64,000 nucleotides of DNA from Oceanihabitans gracilariae (GTDB taxonomy: Bacteria; Bacteroidota; Bacteroidia; Flavobacteriales; Flavobacteriaceae): contig NZ_JBHULM010000004.1 of NCBI RefSeq assembly GCF_042684485.1, positions 172,970-236,969 of the forward strand, in the 5' to 3' direction. Shown in pieces: positions 43,790-52,491 of the stretch. The position numbers were made by a program, and so were the translations under genes. The notes beneath the pieces were generated by a model. That model did not search any database and had not been told where the DNA came from. It saw only the letters and a list, made by a program, of their open reading frames with translations. How positions within the stretch are numbered: the first letter of the stretch is position 1; every line of letters begins with the position of its first letter.

Positions 43790-44346
43790 AATTAAATAAT
43801 ACTTTCGGTATGATTCAAGAACACTATCAAAAAGCCATAAAATTCGCAGGAGAAAAACACAGTAAGCAAAACGTACCAGGAAGTTCGGCGAATTATGTTT
43901 TACATTTCTCCAATGTTGCTATGGAAGTTTTAGTGGCTCACCAAGACAAGCCCGATTTCGACTTGGTTTTTGCTGTTCAATTAGCGTTGTTACACGATAC
44001 TTTAGAAGACACCGATACGACGTTTGAAGCTCTTACAAATGAGTTCGGTTTAGCCGTAGCTAAAGGGGTTCAGGCGTTGACTAAAGATGAAACGTTTTCT
44101 ACAAAAAGAGAACGTATGCTGGATAGCTTAAAGCGGATAAATAATTTAGGAAAAGAAGTTGGTTTAGTGAAATTAGCCGATAGAATAACAAATCTTCAAC
44201 AGCCACCAAGCACTTGGAAACCGGACAAGATAAAAGCCTATGCCGAAGAAGCAGTGTTGATTGCAGAAACACTTCAAAATAAAAATAAATACCTAAATAA
44301 TAGACTTCTAAAGAGAATTGAAGCTTATAAAAAGTACGCCAATTAG
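43780..44346 (+). CDS. HD-domain protein of (p)ppGpp-hydrolase (MESH1/SpoT-like) type
   Basis: 188 residues. It has the metal-binding pattern of the family: VLHFSNVAMEVL near 41-52, the HD pair in LLHDTLEDTDTTFEAL near 71-86, and VKLADRITNLQ near 130-140. Small stand-alone proteins of this type can hydrolyse (p)ppGpp or other nucleotides. The start at 43780 overlaps the previous gene by 10 bases; the ATG at 43810 is an alternative and gives a more family-like beginning. Placed in a nucleotide-themed island (PurA-like, endonuclease V). Confidence 0.82.
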   Translation: MVIELNNTFGMIQEHYQKAIKFAGEKHSKQNVPGSSANYVLHFSNVAMEVLVAHQDKPDFDLVFAVQLALLHDTLEDTDTTFEALTNEFGLAVAKGVQALTKDETFSTKRERMLDSLKRINNLGKEVGLVKLADRITNLQQPPSTWKPDKIKAYAEEAVLIAETLQNKNKYLNNRLLKRIEAYKKYAN

Positions 44347-44411
44347 TGTGTGCTTTTTTTGTTATAAACGGTAGTTATAATCGATTAACCTATATTCATT
44401 AGGTATAAATC

Positions 44412-44457
44412 TCATTAGTTTCAGGGATAAAAGAAAGCGTTGTTAGTTCTAATTTTG
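44412..44457 (+). promoter_or_regulatory. island box 6 with -7 element
   Basis: TCATTAGTTTCAGGGA (44412-44427), 22 bases, then TAATTTTG (44450-44457), exact TAnnTTTG. The ATG at 44482 follows 24 bases later. Confidence 0.75.
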
Positions 44458-44481
44458 AAGTGTAAAATAAATACAACCAAA

Positions 44482-45633
44482 ATGAAAACAACTATACTTT
44501 ATTTTTTACTAATATTTGCTTTATTTACGTCTTGTAGTAAAAAGACTTACACGGCTTTATACAATGATAATATCACTTTAGAAGCTGAAGATACTAAGTA
44601 TTATTTACCTAAAAATTTATTACAATTAGAGATTGTCTATACGGTAAATGAACCACGGTTTAAAAAGGGGATAGTAGATAAGGCTCTAAAGATGCGATCT
44701 TCAAAAATTACAATAGCCGATCCGATTAAAGTAACAAAACTGTCTATACCAGACACTACTAATGTGTTTGTAATTAAAGGATATCAGTTGGCCGATACCT
44801 GTTTTGTTAATATGGGAGCCAATCCAAAAAATGTGATTACAGAGCATGTACCAAGTACATCGATAGATGGGCGTGAGTTTAATGCTTTAGATTATTCTGC
44901 ATTAACGACATCAGATTTAGAAACAGAAGCTTATGGAGCTGTGCTAGAATTACAGCAAAATATATCTAAAATTGAAACTGTTAAAGATGTTGATCTAGCG
45001 CTAAAAGTTGTTTCACTTTATAAGAGCCAGTATACCATATTAAATGAAGATTTTCAACCGTACATTAAACAGTATAAATTGAAGTATACAGTTGTTATCG
45101 ATCCGTTATTACTTTATTTTAAAGATGGGAATTGGTCTAGTCTTGAAGGTAATTCGGTTCATCATTCTATTTTTCCAGAACACCTTCTTGCAGAACAAGG
45201 CAATTTGCAAGACATTATAACCGTAAAAGTAACAAAACCTGAAGTAGGCCAGTTACAAAATTTGGTAAATACAGAACAGGTAGAAGGTATTGTATACCGA
45301 GACACACCTCCATTTAATTTAGAAATTGCAGTTAACAATACTACTTTAACTAAGGATACTGTAGCATTAACGCAATTGGGCGCATTTAAAAGCACGTCGG
45401 TTAAAGATATTCAATCGGGAGAAACATCTGGCCTTATGTTATTTAAGGAAAACCGATCTACAGCTATGGGACCCTTAGTTCCTAGTTTTTCAGAACATAT
45501 TAAAAGTATAGATTTCGATTCTGCTGAAATCAGTGCTCTTTCACAAAGAATTATTCAGAAGGTTTATAAAGAAAAATCTAAAAATATCGATTTACTTATC
45601 GAAAGTCTTAAAGCTAGAAAAGCGGCATTTTAA
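44482..45633 (+). CDS. lipoprotein, DUF4831-like
   Basis: 383 residues from ATG 44482; a longer frame from TTG 44440 overlaps the promoter. A lipoprotein signal (MKTTILYFLLIFALFTSCS) is followed by YYLPKNLLQLEIVYTVNEPRFKKG near 45-68, resembling the start of DUF4831 proteins. The rest alternates strands and helices with no enzyme motif. Monocistronic, driven by box 6. Role unknown; facing the periplasm or cell surface. Confidence 0.62.
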   Translation: MKTTILYFLLIFALFTSCSKKTYTALYNDNITLEAEDTKYYLPKNLLQLEIVYTVNEPRFKKGIVDKALKMRSSKITIADPIKVTKLSIPDTTNVFVIKGYQLADTCFVNMGANPKNVITEHVPSTSIDGREFNALDYSALTTSDLETEAYGAVLELQQNISKIETVKDVDLALKVVSLYKSQYTILNEDFQPYIKQYKLKYTVVIDPLLLYFKDGNWSSLEGNSVHHSIFPEHLLAEQGNLQDIITVKVTKPEVGQLQNLVNTEQVEGIVYRDTPPFNLEIAVNNTTLTKDTVALTQLGAFKSTSVKDIQSGETSGLMLFKENRSTAMGPLVPSFSEHIKSIDFDSAEISALSQRIIQKVYKEKSKNIDLLIESLKARKAAF

Positions 45634-45652
45634 ACTAACGGAAATCAAAATA

Positions 45653-45698
45653 TCACTGAAAACTGTTATCAAAAACCACAAATGTAACTACACCTTTG
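45653..45698 (+). promoter_or_regulatory. island box 7 with -7 element
   Basis: TCACTGAAAACTGTTA (45653-45668), 22 bases, then CACCTTTG (45691-45698), TAnnTTTG with the first base changed. It is the weakest of the three boxes with this half (TGTTA), but spacing is exact. Confidence 0.62.
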
Positions 45699-45744
45699 TG
45701 ATATGCTAAATTTAACGAGATGATTGTTCGATAAAATTGAAAAA

Positions 45745-46452
45745 ATGACTGTAGAAGATCTAAAAAATAAAATTTCTAAACCGGTTACTAAATTTACGAC
45801 CGGTGGTTTCAGGCCCAAAAACACCATAGACGAAAGTTGGATAGGTAAAGTCTTTGCGTATCACGAAGATGAAGACATTCCGTTAGATAAAAACGGTGAA
45901 GAGATGTTACCTTTAGCACAATTTTATCTCCCTAACTTGCCTTATGTTCATCCTAATCTAAAAAACACAAAACTAATTACGGTTTTTGTTGCTGCAGAAT
46001 TGCCAGAATGTTTTGATCCAATGGGAGACCATTGGGTGATAAGAGAGTATGAAAGTTTAGATACTGTTAAAATTAAAAATTTAGAAAACCCTAATTCATT
46101 CTTAAAACCCTTTCCGTTACAGGCAGAATTAGACGAAAATGATTTTCCTTTATGGGATGGTGGCGGTTTGTCTATTGAAGATGAAGCTGAAGTTTTAAAA
46201 CTAGAAAATGAAGGTGTTATTGAAGATTATTTTGATATTACAGATCATATCTACGATCATAAAATAGGAGGTTATCCTTCTTTTTGTCAATCTGGAATTG
46301 GTGATACTGATGGTTTTGGTGAAGGCTTTCAGTTTGTGTTTCAAATTACCTCAGATTATAAGGTAAATTTCAACGTAGTAGATGGCGGTAGCTTAATGTT
46401 TGCTAAAAATAACGACACCAAACAGTGGAGTTTGTATTATGATTTTTATTAA
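45745..46452 (+). CDS. DUF1963 (YwqG-like) protein
   Basis: 235 residues from ATG 45745; a TTG at 45724 in the same frame lies 25 bases from the -7 element and is a possible start. The conserved KIGGYPSFCQSGIGD near 172-186 and LPYVHP-type and FQFVFQIT segments mark DUF1963. The family is of unknown function. It is first in a run of four plus-strand genes (DUF1963, DUF2314-ankyrin, endonuclease V, uncharacterised) ending at the terminator near 48.3 kb. Confidence 0.78.
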   Translation: MTVEDLKNKISKPVTKFTTGGFRPKNTIDESWIGKVFAYHEDEDIPLDKNGEEMLPLAQFYLPNLPYVHPNLKNTKLITVFVAAELPECFDPMGDHWVIREYESLDTVKIKNLENPNSFLKPFPLQAELDENDFPLWDGGGLSIEDEAEVLKLENEGVIEDYFDITDHIYDHKIGGYPSFCQSGIGDTDGFGEGFQFVFQITSDYKVNFNVVDGGSLMFAKNNDTKQWSLYYDFY

Positions 46453-46521
46453 AAAAAACTATTTATTTTCGGATGAAAATCCAATTCTAAAAATATAACT
46501 AATTTAAAATATTAAAACACA

Positions 46522-47277
46522 ATGAGTCAAGACAAGAACATCATTTTTACTGAACAAAATCAAAAAATGAAAGCAGCTTACCTTAAAGCACAAGAAACAT
46601 TTAACTATTTCTGGAGAGAAATTTATTGGGAAGCAAAACGTGTGGTTCCTGCTCACGATTTAGCGTTAGTGAAAATTCCTTTTTTACAAAAAGTTGAAGG
46701 TAGAGAACAACCTTTAGTAGAACACATGTGGATTAGTGAAATAGCTTTTGATGGAGAATATATTACAGGTGTTTTAATGAATTCACCTAACCTATTAACC
46801 AATATTGCGGAAGGCGATACCGTAAATAGAAAAGTCTCTGAAATATCAGATTGGATGCTAGCCATAGACCGCAAAACTTATGGAGGTTACACCATTCAAG
46901 TCTTACGTTCTAATATGACAGAGGAAGCAAGAAAACAACACGACGAGGCTTGGGGATTAGATTTTGGAGACTTTAACAATATTCTAGTGGCTTATCAGCA
47001 GGAAGAACATGAAGAAAACCTTATTGAGCATCCAATGAGTAAAGTGATGGAACAACCGGCTAGAGATTACTTTGAAGCAAATCTAGATGTGGTTAAAGCC
47101 GCAGATGAAAATGGCGTTACAAGATTACACACAGAAACTATTGCGGGAAACAAAATCGCTGTTGAGATTTTATTGGAATTAGGTGCCGATAAAAAGGCAA
47201 AAAGCAATACCGGAAAAACAGCCTTAGATTATGCGACTGCTTTGAATTGGGAGCATATTATTCCGGTTTTAGATTAG
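46522..47277 (+). CDS. DUF2314 domain protein with ankyrin repeats
   Basis: 251 residues. DUF2314 covers about 40-160: VPAHDLALVKIPFLQKVEGREQPLVEHMWISEIAFDGEYITGVLMNSP near 42-90 and SEISDWMLAIDRKTYGGYTIQVL near 106-128. The C-terminus (about 200-251) has ankyrin-type repeats (DENGVTRLHTETIAGNKIAVEILLELGADKKAKSNTGKTALDYA). The combination suggests a protein-binding form of this family. No signal peptide. No promoter of its own was found, so it probably depends on box 7. Confidence 0.8.
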   Translation: MSQDKNIIFTEQNQKMKAAYLKAQETFNYFWREIYWEAKRVVPAHDLALVKIPFLQKVEGREQPLVEHMWISEIAFDGEYITGVLMNSPNLLTNIAEGDTVNRKVSEISDWMLAIDRKTYGGYTIQVLRSNMTEEARKQHDEAWGLDFGDFNNILVAYQQEEHEENLIEHPMSKVMEQPARDYFEANLDVVKAADENGVTRLHTETIAGNKIAVEILLELGADKKAKSNTGKTALDYATALNWEHIIPVLD

Positions 47278-47314
47278 TTCTAATTTTGAAATGTCATCCT
47301 TAAACTCATACTCT

Positions 47315-47824
47315 ATGATACTCGCTTTTGATACTTATTATTACGACGGAAAAGCCAAAACCATAGCGGTAAGCTTTAACGATTGGGAAGATGAAGCTCC
47401 TACGCAAATTTACACAGATATTATTGAAGGTGTAGAACCGTACGAACCAGGATCTTTTTACAAACGCGAATTACCGTGTATTTTAAGTTTACTAAAACAA
47501 GTGAATTTAGATGAGGTAGAATTAATTATTGTAGATGGTTACGTGATTCTAGAAGAAAAACACTTGGGCTTAGGTGGCTATTTGTATCAAGCTTTAGAGC
47601 ATAAAATTCCGGTTGTAGGCATTGCAAAATCTGAGTTTGTGTCTAAAACAGCGGTGTTTAAAGAAGTGTTTCGTGGCGAAAGTAAAAAACCATTGTATGT
47701 TACCACTATTGGTACGGATAGAGATGAGGTTTGTAACGCCATAGAACGGATGCACGGTAAATACCGAATGCCAACATTACTACAGATTGTAGATACTAAA
47801 ACAAAAGAAAATACTAAGAACTAA
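47315..47824 (+). CDS. short endonuclease V family protein
   Basis: 169 residues from ATG 47315 (MILAFDTYYYDG); an in-frame ATG at 47291 lies too close to a TAATTTTG element at 47281-47288. Motifs: DTYY at the start with the first catalytic Asp, EPGSFYKRELPCIL near 50-63 with Glu, IIVDGYVILEEKHLGLGGYL near 75-94 with Asp and His, VGIAKSEF near 106-113, and HGKYRMPTLLQIVD near 146-159. Endonuclease V cuts near deoxyinosine, and in some forms near inosine in RNA. The N- and C-terminal extensions of E. coli Nfi are missing. Its presence beside a PurA paralogue is suggestive. Confidence 0.82.
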   Translation: MILAFDTYYYDGKAKTIAVSFNDWEDEAPTQIYTDIIEGVEPYEPGSFYKRELPCILSLLKQVNLDEVELIIVDGYVILEEKHLGLGGYLYQALEHKIPVVGIAKSEFVSKTAVFKEVFRGESKKPLYVTTIGTDRDEVCNAIERMHGKYRMPTLLQIVDTKTKENTKN

Positions 47825-47843
47825 TATTTTAAAAGTTACAACT

Positions 47844-48275
47844 ATGAATGAAAATTTAATCATAACCTCGGTAGATGCACTAAAACCAATGTTTAGAAAA
47901 AATTACAGGGAGTTTATTGCAGAAAAACCAAGGACTGTAATTTTTGAGGAAGAAGAATTTACCTTGTATAATTTTGAAAAGATGATGGAGCGTACCAACA
48001 TAGATGGAATGGAAGTTAGCCGTATTTACGCATTAAATCCGTATGTTAAAACGTTAAGTGAATTTATGAACCCGACATTTAAAGATTTAGATGGGTACAG
48101 GTGGAGTTTAGAAAAATTAGCTTTAGGCAAAGCTATTGGCGCTAATTCTGAAGGTGATTTATTATTTTTTGGTTGCTATGATAATACTAAAGTGCATTTA
48201 TTTCGTCACGACGATGGCAGTATAAAGAGAACTAAATTAACCTTGTTTGAAATTATAAAACAATTTTCTGAGTAA
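47844..48275 (+). CDS. uncharacterised protein, SUKH-like features
   Basis: 143 residues, cytoplasmic. The end GKAIGANSEGDLLFFGCYDNTKVHLFRHDDGSIKRTKLTLFEII near 95-138 recalls the strand-rich core of SMI1/KNR4 (SUKH) proteins, with a conserved-looking GANSEGDLLFF turn. Assignment is tentative. It is the last gene before a strong terminator and 19 bases after the endonuclease V gene. Confidence 0.6.
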   Translation: MNENLIITSVDALKPMFRKNYREFIAEKPRTVIFEEEEFTLYNFEKMMERTNIDGMEVSRIYALNPYVKTLSEFMNPTFKDLDGYRWSLEKLALGKAIGANSEGDLLFFGCYDNTKVHLFRHDDGSIKRTKLTLFEIIKQFSE

Positions 48276-48300
48276 ATTTTAGATACGCATTCTAAATAAT

Positions 48301-48337
48301 AAAAAAGCCCAATTATACATTTGTAATTGGGCTTTTT
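48301..48337. terminator. bidirectional terminator
   Basis: AAAAAGCCCAATTA (48302-48315) pairs with TAATTGGGCTTTTT (48324-48337). It ends the plus-strand run and the convergent gene at 48357. Confidence 0.9.
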
Positions 48338-48356
48338 AGTTTTTTAAAGACAGAAC

Positions 48357-49127
48357 TTATTCGGTGTATCTTAAAAATAAATGGTTTTTATTTTTAATGA
48401 TGTTTGCTAATTTTTCAAATTCTGATTCTGTGGTGTTGTACAATTTTGCCAAGTCGGCTAACAATGCTTTTAATTCATTGTCTTTTAAAGGCTCATTTTT
48501 AATAAATCCTAAAAAGGAAGCCCCTATGCCAAAAAGTTCAAGATTATAGGTGTCAAATAGGTGTTTTGATAGCGCGTAATTTTCAAAAGGACTGAAGTCG
48601 GCGTCAAAATATCCATTTGGAAAGCCAGTAAGTCCTTCGTATGGCTTTTCAACAGGAAGAATTTTAAGAATCACCTGTTGGTCTAAAAAGACTAAAGGAG
48701 ATTCATTAATGTTTTCTAAATCTAAAACATCGTCTTCAGAATTACTTATGCCTTTTTCACAAACCGTTTTAAAGTCGATCCCTTTTGTTTGTTTTAAAAA
48801 GTTTTCTCGGATAATGAAATATTCTGATGGTGTAGAAAGATGTCCCAAATGATCGTTATCTTCATCATAACAAGCTTCATCTAGTCCAGATAAATCATAA
48901 CCGTCTGTATCTAGCAGAGAATTGTAATCACAAGCGTGACCACTGGTATATTCAGCTTGACCTAAATCATCAAGGGTTAAGATTACAGTCTTGTCAGGAT
49001 GATTTTGTTTATAAGTTTGATAAACGTCCATAAGTTCCTCGTACGACTTTATGTTTTCGATTAAGAAACTCTCAAATAATCTTTCTTGGTAAGGCTCCCG
49101 AGTTTTAATTAATTTTTCTATGTTCAT
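48357..49127 (-). CDS. uncharacterised acidic protein
   Basis: 256 residues, acidic, no signal peptide or transmembrane segment, no known domain. A region rich in Asp and Gly (LLDTDGYDLSGLDEACYDEDNDHLGHLS near 71-98) could bind a metal. It lies 52 bases downstream of the 124-residue gene in the same direction. No island box precedes it. Confidence 0.72.
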   Translation of the reverse strand: MNIEKLIKTREPYQERLFESFLIENIKSYEELMDVYQTYKQNHPDKTVILTLDDLGQAEYTSGHACDYNSLLDTDGYDLSGLDEACYDEDNDHLGHLSTPSEYFIIRENFLKQTKGIDFKTVCEKGISNSEDDVLDLENINESPLVFLDQQVILKILPVEKPYEGLTGFPNGYFDADFSPFENYALSKHLFDTYNLELFGIGASFLGFIKNEPLKDNELKALLADLAKLYNTTESEFEKLANIIKNKNHLFLRYTE

Positions 49128-49179
49128 AGTTTTGTTTTGGGCGATTGGTAGCTAGAAGGTCTATAAACGAAATTATATA

Positions 49180-49554
49180 TTAAGCCGACATACGGTTAAT
49201 GGCTTCCATACGTTTTAAAATAATTGGCACAAATAAAGCGAATTTGGCATTAAATTCTTCTTGGGTTTTAGACGTGTTGAGGTTAGTGCCCATAGTCATC
49301 CAAGTGTTGTATAACGCTTCTTCATTGGAAGTTTCGTCTGTATCAATGTTTAAAGCTTTAATTAAGTTGAAGTTTTCATCTTCACTGTAAAACCCTGTGG
49401 TTCTTACAATTTCAAAAATGAGTTCAAAAATGCTTCGGGTATCTAAAAGTTCACTGATTTTTATTTCGGCTTCTTTTTGAGTGCTTATAGCTTCAAAAAT
49501 GTCTACCATTAAATTTTGTACTCTACCGTTAATGCTGAAGTCCAGATATTTCAA
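49180..49554 (-). CDS. uncharacterised small helical protein
   Basis: 124 residues, mostly helical (VDIFEAISTQKEAEIKISELLDTRSIFELIFEIVRTTG near 17-54). No known domain, no signal peptide. It follows a terminator hairpin and precedes the 256-residue gene by 52 bases. No box or clear -7 element in front of it. Confidence 0.62.
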   Translation of the reverse strand: MKYLDFSINGRVQNLMVDIFEAISTQKEAEIKISELLDTRSIFELIFEIVRTTGFYSEDENFNLIKALNIDTDETSNEEALYNTWMTMGTNLNTSKTQEEFNAKFALFVPIILKRMEAINRMSA

Positions 49555-49576
49555 TTGTTGTGTGTTTAAGTTGAAA

Positions 49577-49612
49577 AAATAGTTACCAATGTTTGTACAC
49601 TAGTAACTATTT
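49577..49612 (-). terminator. terminator of the gene at 49631
   Basis: AAATAGTTAC (49577-49586) pairs with GTAACTATTT (49603-49612) over 10 bp around a 16-base loop. On the minus strand it ends in T-rich sequence. Confidence 0.7.
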
Positions 49613-49630
49613 CTTTTTAGTTTCTGAAGT

Positions 49631-50245
49631 TTATAAAGGGATGTGTCCTACAATAACACCATCTTTTACAATAAAAAATGAATTTGTAATAGGTGCGTTA
49701 CCAAAACTATCATCTTCCCAAGTATAGTTGTGTAAATAAGCAAATTTATTAATTGTGTCTTCATCTGCTTGTCTTGAAATCACTGTCATACACGTTCTTC
49801 TAGGAATTGAAACTAGTAGTTCTTCGGCTTCTAGCATGGCGTGTGCTTTTAGCATATGTGTTCTAGAAAGAATGGTTTCACTAGAAAAATCGTTTCCGTT
49901 AGCACCAACTGCTTTATTATCTAGAGCACCAACAAATTCTAATCCTGTATCAATGTTTGCTAAATTGGTAAAGGCTTCTTGGGTAATTTGCTTAGCATCC
50001 ATAGTTTCTAAATGCTGTTTAGTTAAAAATACAAAGTTGTCTGGTGTATCCATACCGTAACCTATCACGACTTCAGCGCCATCTTCAGACGGAATTAAAG
50101 TTGAACTCAAAGCTCCAGCTTTTAATCCTACCCAGTCGCCAGGTTTTAAAATAGGATAGATTTTTTGATCGCTATTTTCAGTTTGTTCTACTATTTTAGC
50201 TATTTCTTCAGGTGTTTTTTCTGGTCCGTAAATGGTATTGCTCAT
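49631..50245 (-). CDS. uncharacterised island protein
   Basis: 204 residues, soluble. It begins MSNTIYGPEKTPEEIAKIVEQ and contains strand pairs with AHAMLEAEELLVSIPRRTCMTVISRQADEDTINKF near 133-167. I do not recognise the family. It has a full island promoter (box 8), so it is a separate unit of the regulon and ends at the hairpin 49577-49612. Confidence 0.72.
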   Translation of the reverse strand: MSNTIYGPEKTPEEIAKIVEQTENSDQKIYPILKPGDWVGLKAGALSSTLIPSEDGAEVVIGYGMDTPDNFVFLTKQHLETMDAKQITQEAFTNLANIDTGLEFVGALDNKAVGANGNDFSSETILSRTHMLKAHAMLEAEELLVSIPRRTCMTVISRQADEDTINKFAYLHNYTWEDDSFGNAPITNSFFIVKDGVIVGHIPL

Positions 50246-50269
50246 AATTATTAATGTTTTGATTTATTA

Positions 50270-50315
50270 CAAAATTAGAGCAACACTCCTTTTTTTTTAT
50301 CACGGTATTCAGCCA
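50270..50315 (-). promoter_or_regulatory. island box 8 with -7 element
   Basis: Minus strand: TGGCTGAATACCGTGA (50300-50315), 22 bases, then TAATTTTG (50270-50277), exact TAnnTTTG. The start codon of the 204-residue gene follows after 24 bases. Confidence 0.7.
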
Positions 50316-50364
50316 TTTGGAGATATAATGGTTTATCTAAATAGCGTGTTTTTTTTAATTCATC

Positions 50365-50405
50365 AAAAAAAAAAGATATTCTCATGGATAAGAATACCTT
50401 TTTTA
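50365..50405. terminator. hairpin terminator after the SIMPL gene
   Basis: An A-run, then an imperfect stem AGATATTCT / AGAATACCT and a T-run. It can stop the minus-strand transcript that ends with the SIMPL gene. Confidence 0.6.
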
Positions 50406-50425
50406 ATACATAAAAGGGTAGGGGT

Positions 50426-51157
50426 TTAGTCCACTTTATAAACCAACTTCATGGTAATAGAAGCTGTTTTTTCTCTAGAGCTGGTGTTAAACGTACCACC
50501 CCAAGAATAATCCTCGCCTGAATTTTGTCCTGTAATTTGAAAGATTCCCATTTTAGCCGATTCTAAATCGCTTAAATGACCCCCAGAAAATTTTGCAATA
50601 TTTTCTGCACGTAATCTCGCGTCTTCGGTTGCTTTAGAAATCATTTCAATTTTAAGGTCGGCTAATTTGGTGTAATAATAGCGTGGCGCTTGCGAATAAA
50701 ACTGAACACCCTGATTTAATAATTCGGTAATTTCTCTAGAGACTTTCTCTATTTTATCGACGTCTTTAGATTCTATTTCTAGGGATTGTGTAAGCTCGTA
50801 ACCTACAAATTCTTCCCCTGCATAATCGCCATTTATGGTGTATAGAGACTTCGTTTTTTGATGTGTAGAAACCGCACTATAAACAAGTTCTTCAGGTTTT
50901 ATACCTTTTTGTGATAGGTAGTTGTTTATGGTCGATTTTTTTTGTTCTAAAGAAATATAGGCTTGTTGTAAATCGATGTTTACAGAACCAAAACTCCCTT
51001 CCCAAACAATTAAATCTGACGAGAAATCGGTTTTTCCTAAACCGGTGACTTCTATTTTACCGTCTTTTTTATTTCTGTCGGTGTAAGCCTTTCCTAAGAA
51101 AATGGAAGAAGCAACGATTGCTATTCCAAAAATAATGGCGCTTAAGTATTGTTTCAT
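50426..51157 (-). CDS. SIMPL domain-containing protein
   Basis: 243 residues with an N-terminal signal or anchor (about residues 4-24). The SIMPL (DUF541) core is evident: GKIEVTGLGKTDFSSDLIVWEGSF near 33-56, LSQKGIKPEELVYSAVS near 78-94, VGYELTQSLEIESKDVDKIEKVSREI near 118-143, and KATEDARLRAENIAKFSG near 180-197. Family members sit in the periplasm or outer membrane; roles are poorly known. Found 65 bases after the 161-residue membrane protein gene and likely in the same transcript. Confidence 0.85.
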   Translation of the reverse strand: MKQYLSAIIFGIAIVASSIFLGKAYTDRNKKDGKIEVTGLGKTDFSSDLIVWEGSFGSVNIDLQQAYISLEQKKSTINNYLSQKGIKPEELVYSAVSTHQKTKSLYTINGDYAGEEFVGYELTQSLEIESKDVDKIEKVSREITELLNQGVQFYSQAPRYYYTKLADLKIEMISKATEDARLRAENIAKFSGGHLSDLESAKMGIFQITGQNSGEDYSWGGTFNTSSREKTASITMKLVYKVD

Positions 51158-51221
51158 AGTATTTAGTGTTTTTATTTATTTTGATGTTTTAAAAGCTTTA
51201 TTTAAATGTGGTCTTCACATT

Positions 51222-51707
51222 TTATTGATTTAATAAATGCTCTTCTTTCATTATTTTTATTGCAATTTCTGTTTCTTTTTTTCCTTGATGCATTGCACCA
51301 GGTAACATTATTATACGTTTCTTAATTTTTCCATTTTCATCTTTAAAAAGGACTTCAAATCGAGAACGCGTTATTCCCAATATTGCTTTTTTAAATTTAA
51401 TACTTTTAATATCTTTTCTTTCGATTATTGGTGTTGCAGAATTATTAATGCTTGTAAATATTCCATACATAAGAAATAAACCAATTATTGAATAAAATAT
51501 GGATATCGGAACTTGACCTGTTTGAAAGCTATCAAATGCTAAATAAAGTAAGAAAGCAGACATTCCTCCATAAATTATTAAAACTCGAGTGATGCTTTTT
51601 CCGACAGCCACTTTTGCCACATTTCCAATAACTCCATCTCTTGTTAATATAATTTTATCTTGTAAAATATGACAAAATCCTGTTTTAGTTTTAAATTGTT
51701 TTTCCAT
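51222..51707 (-). CDS. two-helix membrane protein
   Basis: 161 residues with two transmembrane helices (about 41-58 and 70-88) followed by a soluble domain with KDIKSIKFKKAILGITRSRFEVLFKDENGKIKKR near 99-132. This resembles PH-like membrane proteins. No enzyme motif. It lies 25 bases after the 105-residue gene and 65 before the SIMPL gene. Confidence 0.72.
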   Translation of the reverse strand: MEKQFKTKTGFCHILQDKIILTRDGVIGNVAKVAVGKSITRVLIIYGGMSAFLLYLAFDSFQTGQVPISIFYSIIGLFLMYGIFTSINNSATPIIERKDIKSIKFKKAILGITRSRFEVLFKDENGKIKKRIIMLPGAMHQGKKETEIAIKIMKEEHLLNQ

Positions 51708-51731
51708 TAATTTTTTATTTGTTTCTACATC

Positions 51732-52049
51732 CTACGCTACAATTGTTAGTTCTGTAAGTTGAATTGTTTTGCAATCTCTAAATTGATAACTTCCTTTACC
51801 GGAAACGTGTTTCGTGAAAATGCTAACATCATCTCCATAAGAAATACCAGAATTTACATCGCATATAAATTTGGCATTTTTAAATGTTAATGTTTTCTCA
51901 TCACGGTTTATTGTAACATGTTCTGGTATTAAAGTGACGTTCCATAAGCTTGAAGCATAATTCCCAAAATTAGTATTGGCTAATAATGCGGACCAGACTG
52001 AATGCTCATTCGTGATTTGTTCTGCTAAATCGTGTTGAAATATTTCCAT
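51732..52049 (-). CDS. uncharacterised small protein
   Basis: 105 residues of mainly beta character (WNVTLIPEHVTINRDEKTLTFKNAKFICD near 36-64), ending in QLTELTIVA. No known domain. Ten bases follow the 137-residue gene upstream, so it is in the DUF4132 operon. Confidence 0.7.
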   Translation of the reverse strand: MEIFQHDLAEQITNEHSVWSALLANTNFGNYASSLWNVTLIPEHVTINRDEKTLTFKNAKFICDVNSGISYGDDVSIFTKHVSGKGSYQFRDCKTIQLTELTIVA

Positions 52050-52058
52050 AGCTACAAT

Positions 52059-52472
52059 TTACCAATACGTACCTACTAGAAATGTAAGCCTGATAAAGGC
52101 AACGACACTATTAGATGTGAGTTGTAGTGATGCATTTAAATCGGTAATTTCCTCGTCGTCTACAAAAACCACAAATAATCCGTCTTTAAAGGCTAACAAG
52201 ACATTGTCTATAGCTTGTTGATGATTGGCAAGCGTTGTATTGGTAATCTCGCCAAAATCGACTTTACCACTTTGGGCTTGTTCTTGTATTTCGGCTGGAC
52301 TTAAAAACCCAACGACATTTACTTCGGTTCGTTTTTTATTATACGCCTCTACTTGATGTTTAACACAGCCAATTAATAATTCCTCTAGATTTTTAGGATG
52401 TGATTCTAAGGTAAAAGGCACTTCTTTTACTTTTTTCTTTCCTAATCTTTTAAGTTGTAATGTCAGTTCCAT
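52059..52472 (-). CDS. uncharacterised protein paired with the DUF4132 protein
   Basis: 137 residues from ATG 52472 (MELTLQLKRLGKKKVKEV); a longer frame from 52544 runs through the structured repeat and is rejected. Alternating strands and helices (NLEELLIGCVKHQVEAYNKKR near 27-47, FKDGLFVVFVDDEEITDLNASL near 100-121). No known domain. Separated from the DUF4132 gene by the repeat element. Confidence 0.72.
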   Translation of the reverse strand: MELTLQLKRLGKKKVKEVPFTLESHPKNLEELLIGCVKHQVEAYNKKRTEVNVVGFLSPAEIQEQAQSGKVDFGEITNTTLANHQQAIDNVLLAFKDGLFVVFVDDEEITDLNASLQLTSNSVVAFIRLTFLVGTYW

Positions 52473-52491
52473 TGGTATACGGATTTTTTTT

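Noticed and set aside
47281..47288. TAATTTTG as a tenth island promoter before endonuclease V
   Set aside because: It matches a -7 element, but no box lies 22 bases upstream (47243-47258 is unrelated sequence).
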